DNA from: Pseudozobellia thermophila
GTDB taxonomy: Bacteria; Bacteroidota; Bacteroidia; Flavobacteriales; Flavobacteriaceae
Direction: 5' to 3'
Assembly (NCBI RefSeq): GCF_900141855.1
Contig: NZ_FQYU01000003.1
Location: forward strand, 370,186-434,185
Length of the DNA stretch: 64,000 bases
Every line of letters starts with the position of its first letter. The stretch's first letter is position 1. Made by a program: the position numbers and the translations under genes. The notes beneath the pieces are model-generated. The model did not search any database, was not told the DNA's origin, and saw only the letters and a list, made by a program, of their open reading frames with translations. This document shows, piece after piece, positions 51,839-59,905 of this stretch.

Positions 51839-53812
51839 TTAATCGTTTTTCCAATAATAGAGATATCCGTCCTCGGCCCCCAAAAGTAAATCGGGTTTTT
51901 GGGTTTTGTTCCAGTGCACCAATGTGGGGTCTGTCGAATGTCCGGCAAGTTTCGTGTCCGATAGGTTACCGTTAAATTTTAGTTTTACCTGGTTCGGGGT
52001 CTGGCCGACATTTTCCCACAGGGCCGCATTGATCCCATTGACCAGAATATCAATATCCCCGTCACCGTCCCAATCCCCGAAGGCGAGTTTTCTTCTACCG
52101 CTGCTACCGTATTTTTTTTCATTGAGCCGCAGCGGACCGTTGCTGCTGTTTACAAAGTTGTTCTTTCGGTCGTAGGTGCCGTTTACCGTATGGAATATGC
52201 GTTTTCCGGGTTTAAGTAAAAGCCTTTGGTTTTCCCGGTAGCGCTCATAAAAGCTTAGATAGCCTTCTTGGTCGAGCATCACCAAATCCATTAGGCCGTC
52301 TTGGTTCCAGTCGATGGCGGTGGGGGTTGTTCGCCATTGTGTGGCCAAGGTGTTGGGTTCGGGCGTCCACCAATACCATTCGGGTTTTGGGGTCTCCCCG
52401 TTCCATTGGACAACGATAGGTTGGGGTTGGCCCAATCGGGGTTCGCCCTTCTTTCCGATATTTTTATACCAAATTACCTTTCCCCATATAGAATTGACGA
52501 TCAGGTCTTTTAACCCGTCGTTGTCCCAGTCTTCGACAGAGAGGGTGGTGTAGCCCCATTTGGCCTCACAGGGGCCTTGGATCGAACCGTTTTCACCGGC
52601 TTGGATGCGTATGGTCTCCCCATTGCTTTTCAGCAGTTGCGGGGCAGCCCATTTTGGGGTGGTGCCACCATCCAAATTTTCTATCAGGGCAATGTATCCG
52701 GCCGAGTTGCCACAAATGAGGTCTTCATCGCCGTCATCGTCCCAATCGGTACTGAAAGGCGATACTAGGGCACCGAACTTTACGTGTTCGGCCTTTTGCT
52801 TAAAGTATCTCGGGGTGTTGAAAACGGGCATGTGGTCTTCCGTTCTTCCGGTGTTTTCCACCCAGGCCACCCGACCGTCCTCATCGCCCACGATCAGGTC
52901 GATGTCGCCGTCCTTGTCCCAATCCACCGAAACGGGTAGGATCATCTCCAGGTCCATTTTTATAATTCCCTTTGAATTTTTCAGGAACCTGCCCTTGGCA
53001 TACTTGGGCCGTTCGCGGGTACCGATGTTTTCAAACCAGGTAAACCTATCGAGAAACTCGCCGCAGACAATGTCGAGGTCGCCGTCGTTATCGAAGTCCC
53101 CAAAATTGGGGGAGGGGGCTCCGTATACGTCGATAGGTGCCCCGCCGGCCTCGATCTTATCGCGAAGTCGGTAGGTGCCGTTTACGTTCTCGATTAGATA
53201 GACATAGCCGTGTAGGGGGCCGTTGGTCCATTCTCCCTTGTCGTTAAAGGCATTGTCCCACCCGTAATCTTCCCCGTCCTGTATGCCGACTACGATATCG
53301 AGGTCGCCATCGTTTTCATAATCCACGTATTTCCATTGGTTGAACCGTATCTTGTTGTGTAGTTTGTCGAAGGCCTTGCTATCAAAAAGGGAGTCGGGCC
53401 GTTGGGTAAATTCTTTCTTAAAATCAAGGAATTCCTTTCCCGGTTCGAGAAACCGGGGTTCTCCATCGACATAGGAAACCTGGATATGCCTAATGGGGTC
53501 GCTGACCCGCACTGGAGGCTCAAAAACGGGAAAGGGGCCACCGCCCGTATTTTCAAAGAAAAAAAGTCCGTTGAAAGGCACGTCGTTGCAAGAGACCAGA
53601 AGGTCCATGTCACCGTCCCCATCATAGTCCATGGGCAATGGTGACGCCCAAAGTCCAACCCCCAGGTCCACTTGTAGCCCGGGATTGTTATAGGGTAGGC
53701 GTTCAAACCTAGGTGTTTTCTGCACCGCCGATCCGCCAGATCGCGTTTTTGCTATGTACAAAAGTACCAAACAAGTTGATAAAAGGGCCAAGGGTCGAGA
53801 TATGTTAATCAT
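51839..53812 (-). CDS. Large FG-GAP/VCBS propeller protein
   Basis: This 657-residue exported protein has a signal-like N-terminus (PLALLSTCLVLLYIA) and about eight FG-GAP calcium loops, among them DYDGDGDMDLL, DYENDGDLDIV, DFDNDGDLDIV, DWDKDGDIDLI, DWDDDGDEDLI, DWDNDGLKDLI and DWDGDGDIDIL. Proteins of this type bind or sometimes cleave polysaccharides. No lyase or hydrolase motif is recognisable, so binding is the safer reading. It is divergent from propeller-toroid gene C and convergent with B, so it sits between two members of that family. Confidence 0.85.
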   Translation of the reverse strand: MINISRPLALLSTCLVLLYIAKTRSGGSAVQKTPRFERLPYNNPGLQVDLGVGLWASPLPMDYDGDGDMDLLVSCNDVPFNGLFFFENTGGGPFPVFEPPVRVSDPIRHIQVSYVDGEPRFLEPGKEFLDFKKEFTQRPDSLFDSKAFDKLHNKIRFNQWKYVDYENDGDLDIVVGIQDGEDYGWDNAFNDKGEWTNGPLHGYVYLIENVNGTYRLRDKIEAGGAPIDVYGAPSPNFGDFDNDGDLDIVCGEFLDRFTWFENIGTRERPKYAKGRFLKNSKGIIKMDLEMILPVSVDWDKDGDIDLIVGDEDGRVAWVENTGRTEDHMPVFNTPRYFKQKAEHVKFGALVSPFSTDWDDDGDEDLICGNSAGYIALIENLDGGTTPKWAAPQLLKSNGETIRIQAGENGSIQGPCEAKWGYTTLSVEDWDNDGLKDLIVNSIWGKVIWYKNIGKKGEPRLGQPQPIVVQWNGETPKPEWYWWTPEPNTLATQWRTTPTAIDWNQDGLMDLVMLDQEGYLSFYERYRENQRLLLKPGKRIFHTVNGTYDRKNNFVNSSNGPLRLNEKKYGSSGRRKLAFGDWDGDGDIDILVNGINAALWENVGQTPNQVKLKFNGNLSDTKLAGHSTDPTLVHWNKTQKPDLLLGAEDGYLYYWKND

Positions 53813-54120
53813 ACGGAAGGTTTATTAGGCAGCTAGTAAATATAGTAAAAGGGGGTGCTGGCTTCCTACATATTATTGATTTATTTCAATGGAATATTGA
53901 TCTCTTTTGAATGTTGTGCCCTTCACTGTTCCGAATGGGGATTCTGATCCTGAATAGATTACCGGCCACTATCGTAAAGTATATGGGGATGCAGTACCGG
54001 TTTACGTGGTTTTTCCTCGATTGGGGCCAATGTTAAGATATCATCTGTTTTAATCAATAATGATGAAACAAGCGATATCTTATCGAGCTAATTTTAAGCC
54101 AAACAAAAAGTCTTTCAAAT
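53813..54120. other. Divergent intergenic region with inverted TTAAGATA boxes
   Basis: No gene is seen. TGTTAAGATATCA at 54031-54043 is identical to a 13-mer in the GH92 control region. TAAGATATC at 54034-54042 and GATATCTTA at 54074-54082 form a 9-bp inverted repeat with centres 40 bp apart. TAATTTTA at 54089-54096 is a weak -7 candidate for the plus-strand gene. Confidence 0.5.
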
Positions 54121-56343
54121 ATGCGGGAATTTACATTGATGTTAACGTTGTTATTGGGGTTCTATTCGGCGGCCCAGCAGTATGGGGATACCCCGTATCT
54201 TCAGGATTATGCCGTAAAATATGAACTCGATAACGCTCTGAAGGACCATGCGCTTATTGGTGTTGGGGCCGATAGGAACCAATTGGTGCAGGTGCTCTCC
54301 CATGCCGGTCTGTTGAGCCCGCAGGAAAAGGGATTGTTGCCCAATTTGTTCTATAGGCCGGTAACGGATATGAAGGTAGTGTCGATGAAGGTCTATAACG
54401 ACCAGTTTTATTATTTGACCGATAAGGAGGTTTTTAGCAACTCGGCCGGGGCCAAGGATGTATTCGATCACCAGATGTCATCGGTGGGGCTTTTCGACAT
54501 CGGAAGCGACTTCTCGGTGCTGATAGTGGCCGCTGACCGAATTGGCTTGTTTAAGGACCGAAAGCCTGTTTGGGAGTCGAACCTTTCCGGGGTTAGTCCC
54601 AAAGCCTTGAAATTTGACAAAGGTGCCCAAAGGTTCTTGTTGCTGGCGGAAGACGGAATTTACGAAGTGCCCCTGGCCGCCCCAAAAATCGCAAAATTGT
54701 ATTCGGGCACCGGTTTGACTTCGATGGATTTCGATGGCGATACACTGGTCGTGGGCACAAACAAGGGAATACTCCGGTTGTCGGGAACTTCCTTGAAGTC
54801 CGGCGGCCTAGACGATAAGTTGCCTAGCCCCGATATTAAGGTGGTAAGGAATATTTCAGGTAGTTTATGGTTCGGAACGGACAAAGGGGCCTTTAAGCTT
54901 CGCAGCGATGGCAAATACGATTATTATGCCTCAAAGCGCTGGTTGGTAGACGACGAGGTAATCGATATTGCGCCCGGACCGGAGCGTAGCGTATTGGTTT
55001 TGACCTCGAAAGGCCTTTCCCAGATCAATTTTAGGGAGATGACCTTGGCCGAGAAGGCGGACTACTTTCAGAAAATACAAAGGCAGCGGCACATCAGATA
55101 TGGTTTTACCGCCGATCTAACCCTAAAGGAACCCGGAAATTTGGCTTCGGGCTATTACAAGGATACGGATAACGACGGACTATGGACCTCTATGTATTTG
55201 GCTTCGGAACTGTTTCGCTATGCCGTAACCAAAAGCGAGGATGCCAAGCAAAACGCCTACGAGGCCTTTGAGGCCATGGAACGTTTGACCGATATAACGC
55301 CCATGCACGGCTTTCCGGCCAGGTCGTACGAAAGGGATGGCTACGAAATGGGACTTCACGCCAACGGTTTTTCGGAAGAATGGTATAAAAAGCACGTAGA
55401 GGAGAACGGTAGGATATGGCGGTTGACCGATGATGAAAAATGGCGTTGGAAATCGACCACCAGCAGCGACGAATCGTGCGGACATTTCTTTGTATATGCC
55501 TTGTTTGCCGAACTGGCACCGGACAAGGAATGGAGAGATCGGGCCATTCACCAGATCAAGATCCAGATGGACCATATAGTGGACAATAATTGGTATTTGG
55601 TCGATTGGAACGGGGAGCCCACGGCATGGGGCCGGTGGAACCCCAAATACGTGAACAGCTTTCCCATAAATGTGGGGGATCGTCGTTTGAACTCTACCCT
55701 AATACTTTCTTTCTTGCAGACGGCCTATCACTTTACCCAGGATGAAAAATATAAGAAGGCGGCCAAGAAGTTGATCAAAAGACACGGATACGACGAGAAC
55801 GCCAATAGGCCCGCAACGGTAATTGGTTATGTAGAGGGGCAGGAGCTAAGCGACGGATGGAACCACTCCGATGACGAGATGTATTTTTTGACCGCACCGG
55901 GCTTTGTCAATTATTCATTTTCCGAAGACCAGCGTTCAAAACACTTCGAAGCCGTTAAAAGTCACTGGCAAATCGAACGATCGGAAAAGAACCCGCTCTG
56001 GAACTATCTTTACGCCCTTTGTGGGGGCACCCAAATCGATGTAGAGGATTCGGCTTGGTGGCTACGGGAATTTCCGATGGATCTCATCGATTGGAAAGTC
56101 GATAACAGCCACCGAAACGATTTGGTCAAGATCGAACCGAATTTCCGGGGACAAACCTATGCCGAGGTGCTACCGCCCGACGAAAGACCCTTGCACAACC
56201 ATAACGGGGCCTACAGAAACAACGGGGGCAGTGGGGGTAAAAAGGAATATGCGCCGTATTTGTACCTATTGCCCTATTGGGCGGGTAGGTACGTCGATGC
56301 CATATCGCCCCCGAAGACTATTGTTCAAAAAACCATAAGATGA
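54121..56343 (+). CDS. Propeller-toroid protein C (putative novel glycan enzyme)
   Basis: The 740-residue secreted protein (signal to about residue 20, FYSAAQQ) has a propeller at about 25-300 (LWFGTDKGAFKL, LVLTSKGLSQI) and a helical toroid at about 310-725. Toroid motifs are NDGLWTSMY (351-359), STTSSDESCGH (445-455), GEPTAWGRWNPKYVN (498-512), WNHSDDEMYFL (580-590) and LLPYWAGRY (716-724). The conserved acidic residues in SSDE, SDDE and the NDG segment are the best candidates for catalysis. It shares most motifs with protein A. The glycerophosphodiesterase gene overlaps its end by 4 bp. Confidence 0.8.
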   Translation: MREFTLMLTLLLGFYSAAQQYGDTPYLQDYAVKYELDNALKDHALIGVGADRNQLVQVLSHAGLLSPQEKGLLPNLFYRPVTDMKVVSMKVYNDQFYYLTDKEVFSNSAGAKDVFDHQMSSVGLFDIGSDFSVLIVAADRIGLFKDRKPVWESNLSGVSPKALKFDKGAQRFLLLAEDGIYEVPLAAPKIAKLYSGTGLTSMDFDGDTLVVGTNKGILRLSGTSLKSGGLDDKLPSPDIKVVRNISGSLWFGTDKGAFKLRSDGKYDYYASKRWLVDDEVIDIAPGPERSVLVLTSKGLSQINFREMTLAEKADYFQKIQRQRHIRYGFTADLTLKEPGNLASGYYKDTDNDGLWTSMYLASELFRYAVTKSEDAKQNAYEAFEAMERLTDITPMHGFPARSYERDGYEMGLHANGFSEEWYKKHVEENGRIWRLTDDEKWRWKSTTSSDESCGHFFVYALFAELAPDKEWRDRAIHQIKIQMDHIVDNNWYLVDWNGEPTAWGRWNPKYVNSFPINVGDRRLNSTLILSFLQTAYHFTQDEKYKKAAKKLIKRHGYDENANRPATVIGYVEGQELSDGWNHSDDEMYFLTAPGFVNYSFSEDQRSKHFEAVKSHWQIERSEKNPLWNYLYALCGGTQIDVEDSAWWLREFPMDLIDWKVDNSHRNDLVKIEPNFRGQTYAEVLPPDERPLHNHNGAYRNNGGSGGKKEYAPYLYLLPYWAGRYVDAISPPKTIVQKTIR

Positions 56344-57236
56344 AAATGACAAGCGATGGCCTTACCCAGGGGCCACGGGTATTCGGAAAACTATTATTCG
56401 TTGCCTTTTTACTGTTCGTAACGGGATGTAAAACGACATCCGCTACCACGGCCTTGCCCAAAATATTGAAGGAATTTCACGATTCCGACGCTAAAACCGT
56501 ATTGGTGGCCGCACATCGGGGCGCCCACAACGGTAATTTTGAGAATTCCATAGCGTCAACCCTGAGAAGTATCGAATTAGGCGTGGATATTATAGAGGTG
56601 GATGTTAGGACCACCAAGGACGGAAAGGTAATTCTCATGCACGATTCGAGCATTGATCGTACCACGACGGGCAAGGGCAAGGTAGAGGACCTGACCTTCG
56701 AACAAATTAGAAAATACAGGTTAAAGGCTCCCGATGGTAGGATAAGCGAGGAAAAGGTTCCGACATTTGAAGAATTCCTGGAGGTGGCCAAGGGAAAGAT
56801 CATGATAGATATCGATATGAAGACCGACAATGTCGAGGGGATATTCGAGGCCCTCAAGAAGACCGGTGCCACCAAGGAGGTTTTTTATTTCGATAACGAC
56901 TACGAACAATTGGATAGGGTGGCCAAAATTCACAAGGGGGCAAAGATAATGCCCAGGGCCTACAACTTTCAAATGGCCGATTCGGCAATTACCAGGTTTT
57001 CACCCGAGGTGGTCCATATCGATTCTAAGTTTTATACCCCGGAGCTTACCAAAATGTTGAGGGCCAACAAAGCCCGTATTTGGATCAATACCTTGGGCGA
57101 TTTGGATGACGAGATCCGCAAGGGAAACGGGCGAAAAGCCCTTAGGGAAGCGACAAAACACGGGGCCAATATCATCCAGACCGACGAACCCGAAACGGTA
57201 TTGCGCCTTTTAAGGGAAATGGGTCTGAGGGACTAG
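56340..57236 (+). CDS. Glycerophosphodiester phosphodiesterase (GDPD family) lipoprotein
   Basis: This 298-residue lipoprotein (lipobox LFVTGCKT, C30) has the GDPD catalytic set: AAHRGAHNGNFENS with H59 and R60, IIEVDVR with E86 and D88, and MHDSSIDRTTTGKG with H101. It hydrolyses glycerophosphodiesters, or related diesters, to glycerol-3-phosphate and an alcohol, here on the periplasmic or outer face. The ATGA overlap couples it to propeller-toroid gene C. Its stop codon overlaps that of the convergent metal ATPase by 3 bases. Confidence 0.93.
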   Translation: MKMTSDGLTQGPRVFGKLLFVAFLLFVTGCKTTSATTALPKILKEFHDSDAKTVLVAAHRGAHNGNFENSIASTLRSIELGVDIIEVDVRTTKDGKVILMHDSSIDRTTTGKGKVEDLTFEQIRKYRLKAPDGRISEEKVPTFEEFLEVAKGKIMIDIDMKTDNVEGIFEALKKTGATKEVFYFDNDYEQLDRVAKIHKGAKIMPRAYNFQMADSAITRFSPEVVHIDSKFYTPELTKMLRANKARIWINTLGDLDDEIRKGNGRKALREATKHGANIIQTDEPETVLRLLREMGLRD

Positions 57237-59176
57237 TCCCAATTCATTCTTTGGAGGCGTACGGCATTTAAGATGGCGAGCAATGCGACGCCGACATCGG
57301 CGAAAACGGCTTCCCACATGGTAGCCAGGCCTCCGGCCCCTAAAATAAGTACAAGTGCTTTTACACCAAAGGCGAGGCCAATATTCTGCCATACCACACG
57401 TCTGGTCGAGCGGCCAATTCTTATGGCCCTCGAAATCCTGCTGGGTTGGTCGGTCTGTATGACCACGTCGGCCGTTTCAATGGCCACATCGCTTCCGAGA
57501 CCCCCCATGGCCATACCCACGTCGCTTAAGGCAAGAACGGGTGCGTCGTTTATTCCATCCCCTATATAGGCCACTACGGTATTGGGGCGTGACTTTAATC
57601 GTTCCACTTCATCGAGTTTGTCTTCGGGCAATAGCCCTCCCTTGGCCCAATCAATGCCCAACTCGTCGGCGGTTTTTTGGGTAATCGAATCCTTGTCGCC
57701 CGAAAGCATACCGATTTGGGAGATACCGGCTTGCCTGATCTGTTGGATGGCTTGGTGGGCATCCGCTTTCAATTCATCGGCAATAACCACGTAGCCCGCA
57801 AACTCTTGGTCTATGGCGACCATAACCATAGTTTCCACGATGCCATCGGTTTCCGGCGGCACTTCGATGCCGTTATCGGCCATTAGGCCCTTGTTTCCTA
57901 CGAGAATGCCTTTGTTGTCGACCTTTCCCTTTAGCCCTTTTCCCGCTATTTCCACGACTTCGGTGGCCTTGAACCGATCATTTTCCTTCTTGTATTCGAG
58001 AATGGCTTGGGCGATGGGGTGCGTTGATTGTTCTTCCATGGCAATCAGATACCGCATAAAGTCCGTTTCGGACAAGTTCTTTTGGGCCACGACTATTTTC
58101 TTGATTTTAAAGATGCCCTTCGTTACGGTTCCCGTTTTGTCCATGACCACCGTGTTTACCTTGGTTATGGTATCTAAAAAGGAGGCACCCTTGAACAATA
58201 TGCCGTTGCGCGATGCCGCACCCAATCCGCCAAAATACCCCAAGGGAATGGAAATGACCAGGGCACAGGGACAGGAGATGACCAAAAAGATCAAGGCCCT
58301 ATAGAGCCAATCGCGAAAGACGTAATCATCGACAAAAAAATAGGGGAGTAGGGTGAGGGCCAAGGCCAAATAGACTACGATCGGCGTATAGACCCGGGCA
58401 AACTTCCGAATGAAGAGTTCCGTTTTCGATTTTCGTGCCGTGGCATTCTGTACCATGTCCAAGATCCGGGCAATGGAACTGTCTTTGAAGGCTTTGGTAG
58501 CCCTCATTTCGATTACCCCGTCGAGGTTGATGCTCCCGGCGTATAGTTGGTCGCCCCTGTATACGGCATCGGGCCGGCTTTCACCCGTAATGGCCGCGGT
58601 ATTGAGCGAGGCTTTCTCGGATAGCAATACCCCGTCCAAGGGAATTTTCTCCCCTGTGCGCACTTGTATCCGTTCGCCGATTCGAACCGTTTCCGAAGGG
58701 ACGTTTACAAAGTTGTCGTTCCTGAACACGAGGGCTTCCCTCGGTCTGGCATCGAGCAAGGCCTGTATGTTTGTCCTGGCTTTTTTTACGGCATCGTGTT
58801 GAAAAAGTTCGCCAATCGAGTAAAACACCATAACGGCTACTCCTTCGGGGTATTCCCCAAGGACAAAGGCACCTAAGGTGGCTATCGACATTAGGAGGAA
58901 CTCGGTAAAAAAATCACCTTTGGCAATTCGCTCCCACGCCTCCCTGAGTACGGGAAGTCCGACCGGAAAATAGGCCAGCAAGAACCAAACAAGCCTTATC
59001 CATCCCTTAAAGAAGCCCATTTCGAACCCGTCGAAGAATAGGCCCATGACGAGCATAGCAAAGCTGATGATCGCGGGCAGGTATATTCTTAAGCTTGATT
59101 TTGGTCGTGGTTGTGGTTTTTGGGTGCTACAACAGCTGTCCGATGTGTCGTGGATGTGGTCGTCTTCCTTCTTCAT
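57233..59176 (-). CDS. P1B-type heavy-metal-exporting ATPase (Zn/Cd/Co type)
   Basis: From MKKEDDHIHDTSDSCC the protein has 647 residues. All P1B motifs are present: the metal-channel sequence SCPCALVISIPLG, the phosphorylation site DKTGTVTKG, the HP motif in STHPIAQAIL and the hinge GDGINDAPVLALSDVG. It has no complete HMA domain; a short His/Cys N-tail (HIHDTSDSCC) may bind metal instead. A start 19 codons upstream overlaps the Fur-family gene and is less likely. The adjacent Fur-family regulator probably controls it. It expels Zn, Cd or a related ion from the cytoplasm. Confidence 0.93.
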   Translation of the reverse strand: MKKEDDHIHDTSDSCCSTQKPQPRPKSSLRIYLPAIISFAMLVMGLFFDGFEMGFFKGWIRLVWFLLAYFPVGLPVLREAWERIAKGDFFTEFLLMSIATLGAFVLGEYPEGVAVMVFYSIGELFQHDAVKKARTNIQALLDARPREALVFRNDNFVNVPSETVRIGERIQVRTGEKIPLDGVLLSEKASLNTAAITGESRPDAVYRGDQLYAGSINLDGVIEMRATKAFKDSSIARILDMVQNATARKSKTELFIRKFARVYTPIVVYLALALTLLPYFFVDDYVFRDWLYRALIFLVISCPCALVISIPLGYFGGLGAASRNGILFKGASFLDTITKVNTVVMDKTGTVTKGIFKIKKIVVAQKNLSETDFMRYLIAMEEQSTHPIAQAILEYKKENDRFKATEVVEIAGKGLKGKVDNKGILVGNKGLMADNGIEVPPETDGIVETMVMVAIDQEFAGYVVIADELKADAHQAIQQIRQAGISQIGMLSGDKDSITQKTADELGIDWAKGGLLPEDKLDEVERLKSRPNTVVAYIGDGINDAPVLALSDVGMAMGGLGSDVAIETADVVIQTDQPSRISRAIRIGRSTRRVVWQNIGLAFGVKALVLILGAGGLATMWEAVFADVGVALLAILNAVRLQRMNWD

Positions 59177-59217
59177 GCCTGCAAGTAAGTACAAAATGTA
59201 CTGCAACGGAAGTGCAT

Positions 59218-59652
59218 TTATGCTCCACTGCATTTATCGCAGGTTCCGGCTACGACCAAATTGGCATCTTCGGCCACAAAACCTGTAGGTAGGCTGATGT
59301 GTGGAATTTTGTGTTCGGTCAGGCACATGGTTTCATTGCAGTTTTTACAGTGAAAATGAAGGTGGAGGTCTTGCTCAAGGTCGCAATTGCACCCCGGTTC
59401 GCAGAGTGCGTATTTCGATACGCCCGTTCCGTCGTCGATGTGATGGACAACTCCTTTTTCTTCAAAGGTCTTAAGCGTGCGATAGAGGGTAGTGCGGTCG
59501 GCTCCGCTGCCCGATGGCCGGGAAGGAAAGGCATGCTCGATATCGGTCAGGGCGACCGCGGTTTCCTTTTGGGCCATATACTTATATACCAAGATTCGCA
59601 TTGCCGTGGGACGAACTCCTTTGCTCTCCAATGTTTTTTCTATTTCCACCAT
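59218..59652 (-). CDS. Fur-family metal-responsive regulator
   Basis: The 144-residue protein has the Fur winged-helix start (LESKGVRPTAMRILVYKYM), the DNA-recognition segment ADRTTLYRTLKTFEEKGVVH, the metal-binding HLHFHCKNCNETMCL and a second structural pair CDKC near the end. Length and motifs fit Fur, Zur or a Zn/Co sensor. It lies directly upstream of the P1B ATPase and is probably co-transcribed with it, which points to zinc or cobalt homeostasis rather than iron. It should repress its own operon. Confidence 0.93.
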   Translation of the reverse strand: MVEIEKTLESKGVRPTAMRILVYKYMAQKETAVALTDIEHAFPSRPSGSGADRTTLYRTLKTFEEKGVVHHIDDGTGVSKYALCEPGCNCDLEQDLHLHFHCKNCNETMCLTEHKIPHISLPTGFVAEDANLVVAGTCDKCSGA

Positions 59653-59838
59653 ATTCGGTTCGCCTTTTTGGGTTCCGTAGTCTTGTAATAGACCTTGTCA
59701 GGTAGGCGGTCTAGTACAGCCATGGGCTTGCCCGTTTCCCTTGTTCCGTCCCTCTATAATTTCTATAGAAGTATTTGTTTATGTTTTATAACTGTAAAGA
59801 TAAATCACTTCGCCCAATTTCTTATCCGGTATAAATAA

Positions 59839-59875
59839 GAATGGCGTCCATTTAACTATTGTTTGAACGCCATTC
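59839..59875 (-). terminator. Terminator hairpin of the type IX operon
   Basis: GAATGGCGT and ACGCCATTC form a perfect 9-bp stem with a 19-base loop. Read on the minus strand the stem is followed by TTATTTAT. It lies about 30 bp after the OmpA gene stop codon, so it probably ends that operon. Confidence 0.5.
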
Positions 59876-59905
59876 CTTAAAAATAGGGGTTTATTAAAGC
59901 CTTTT

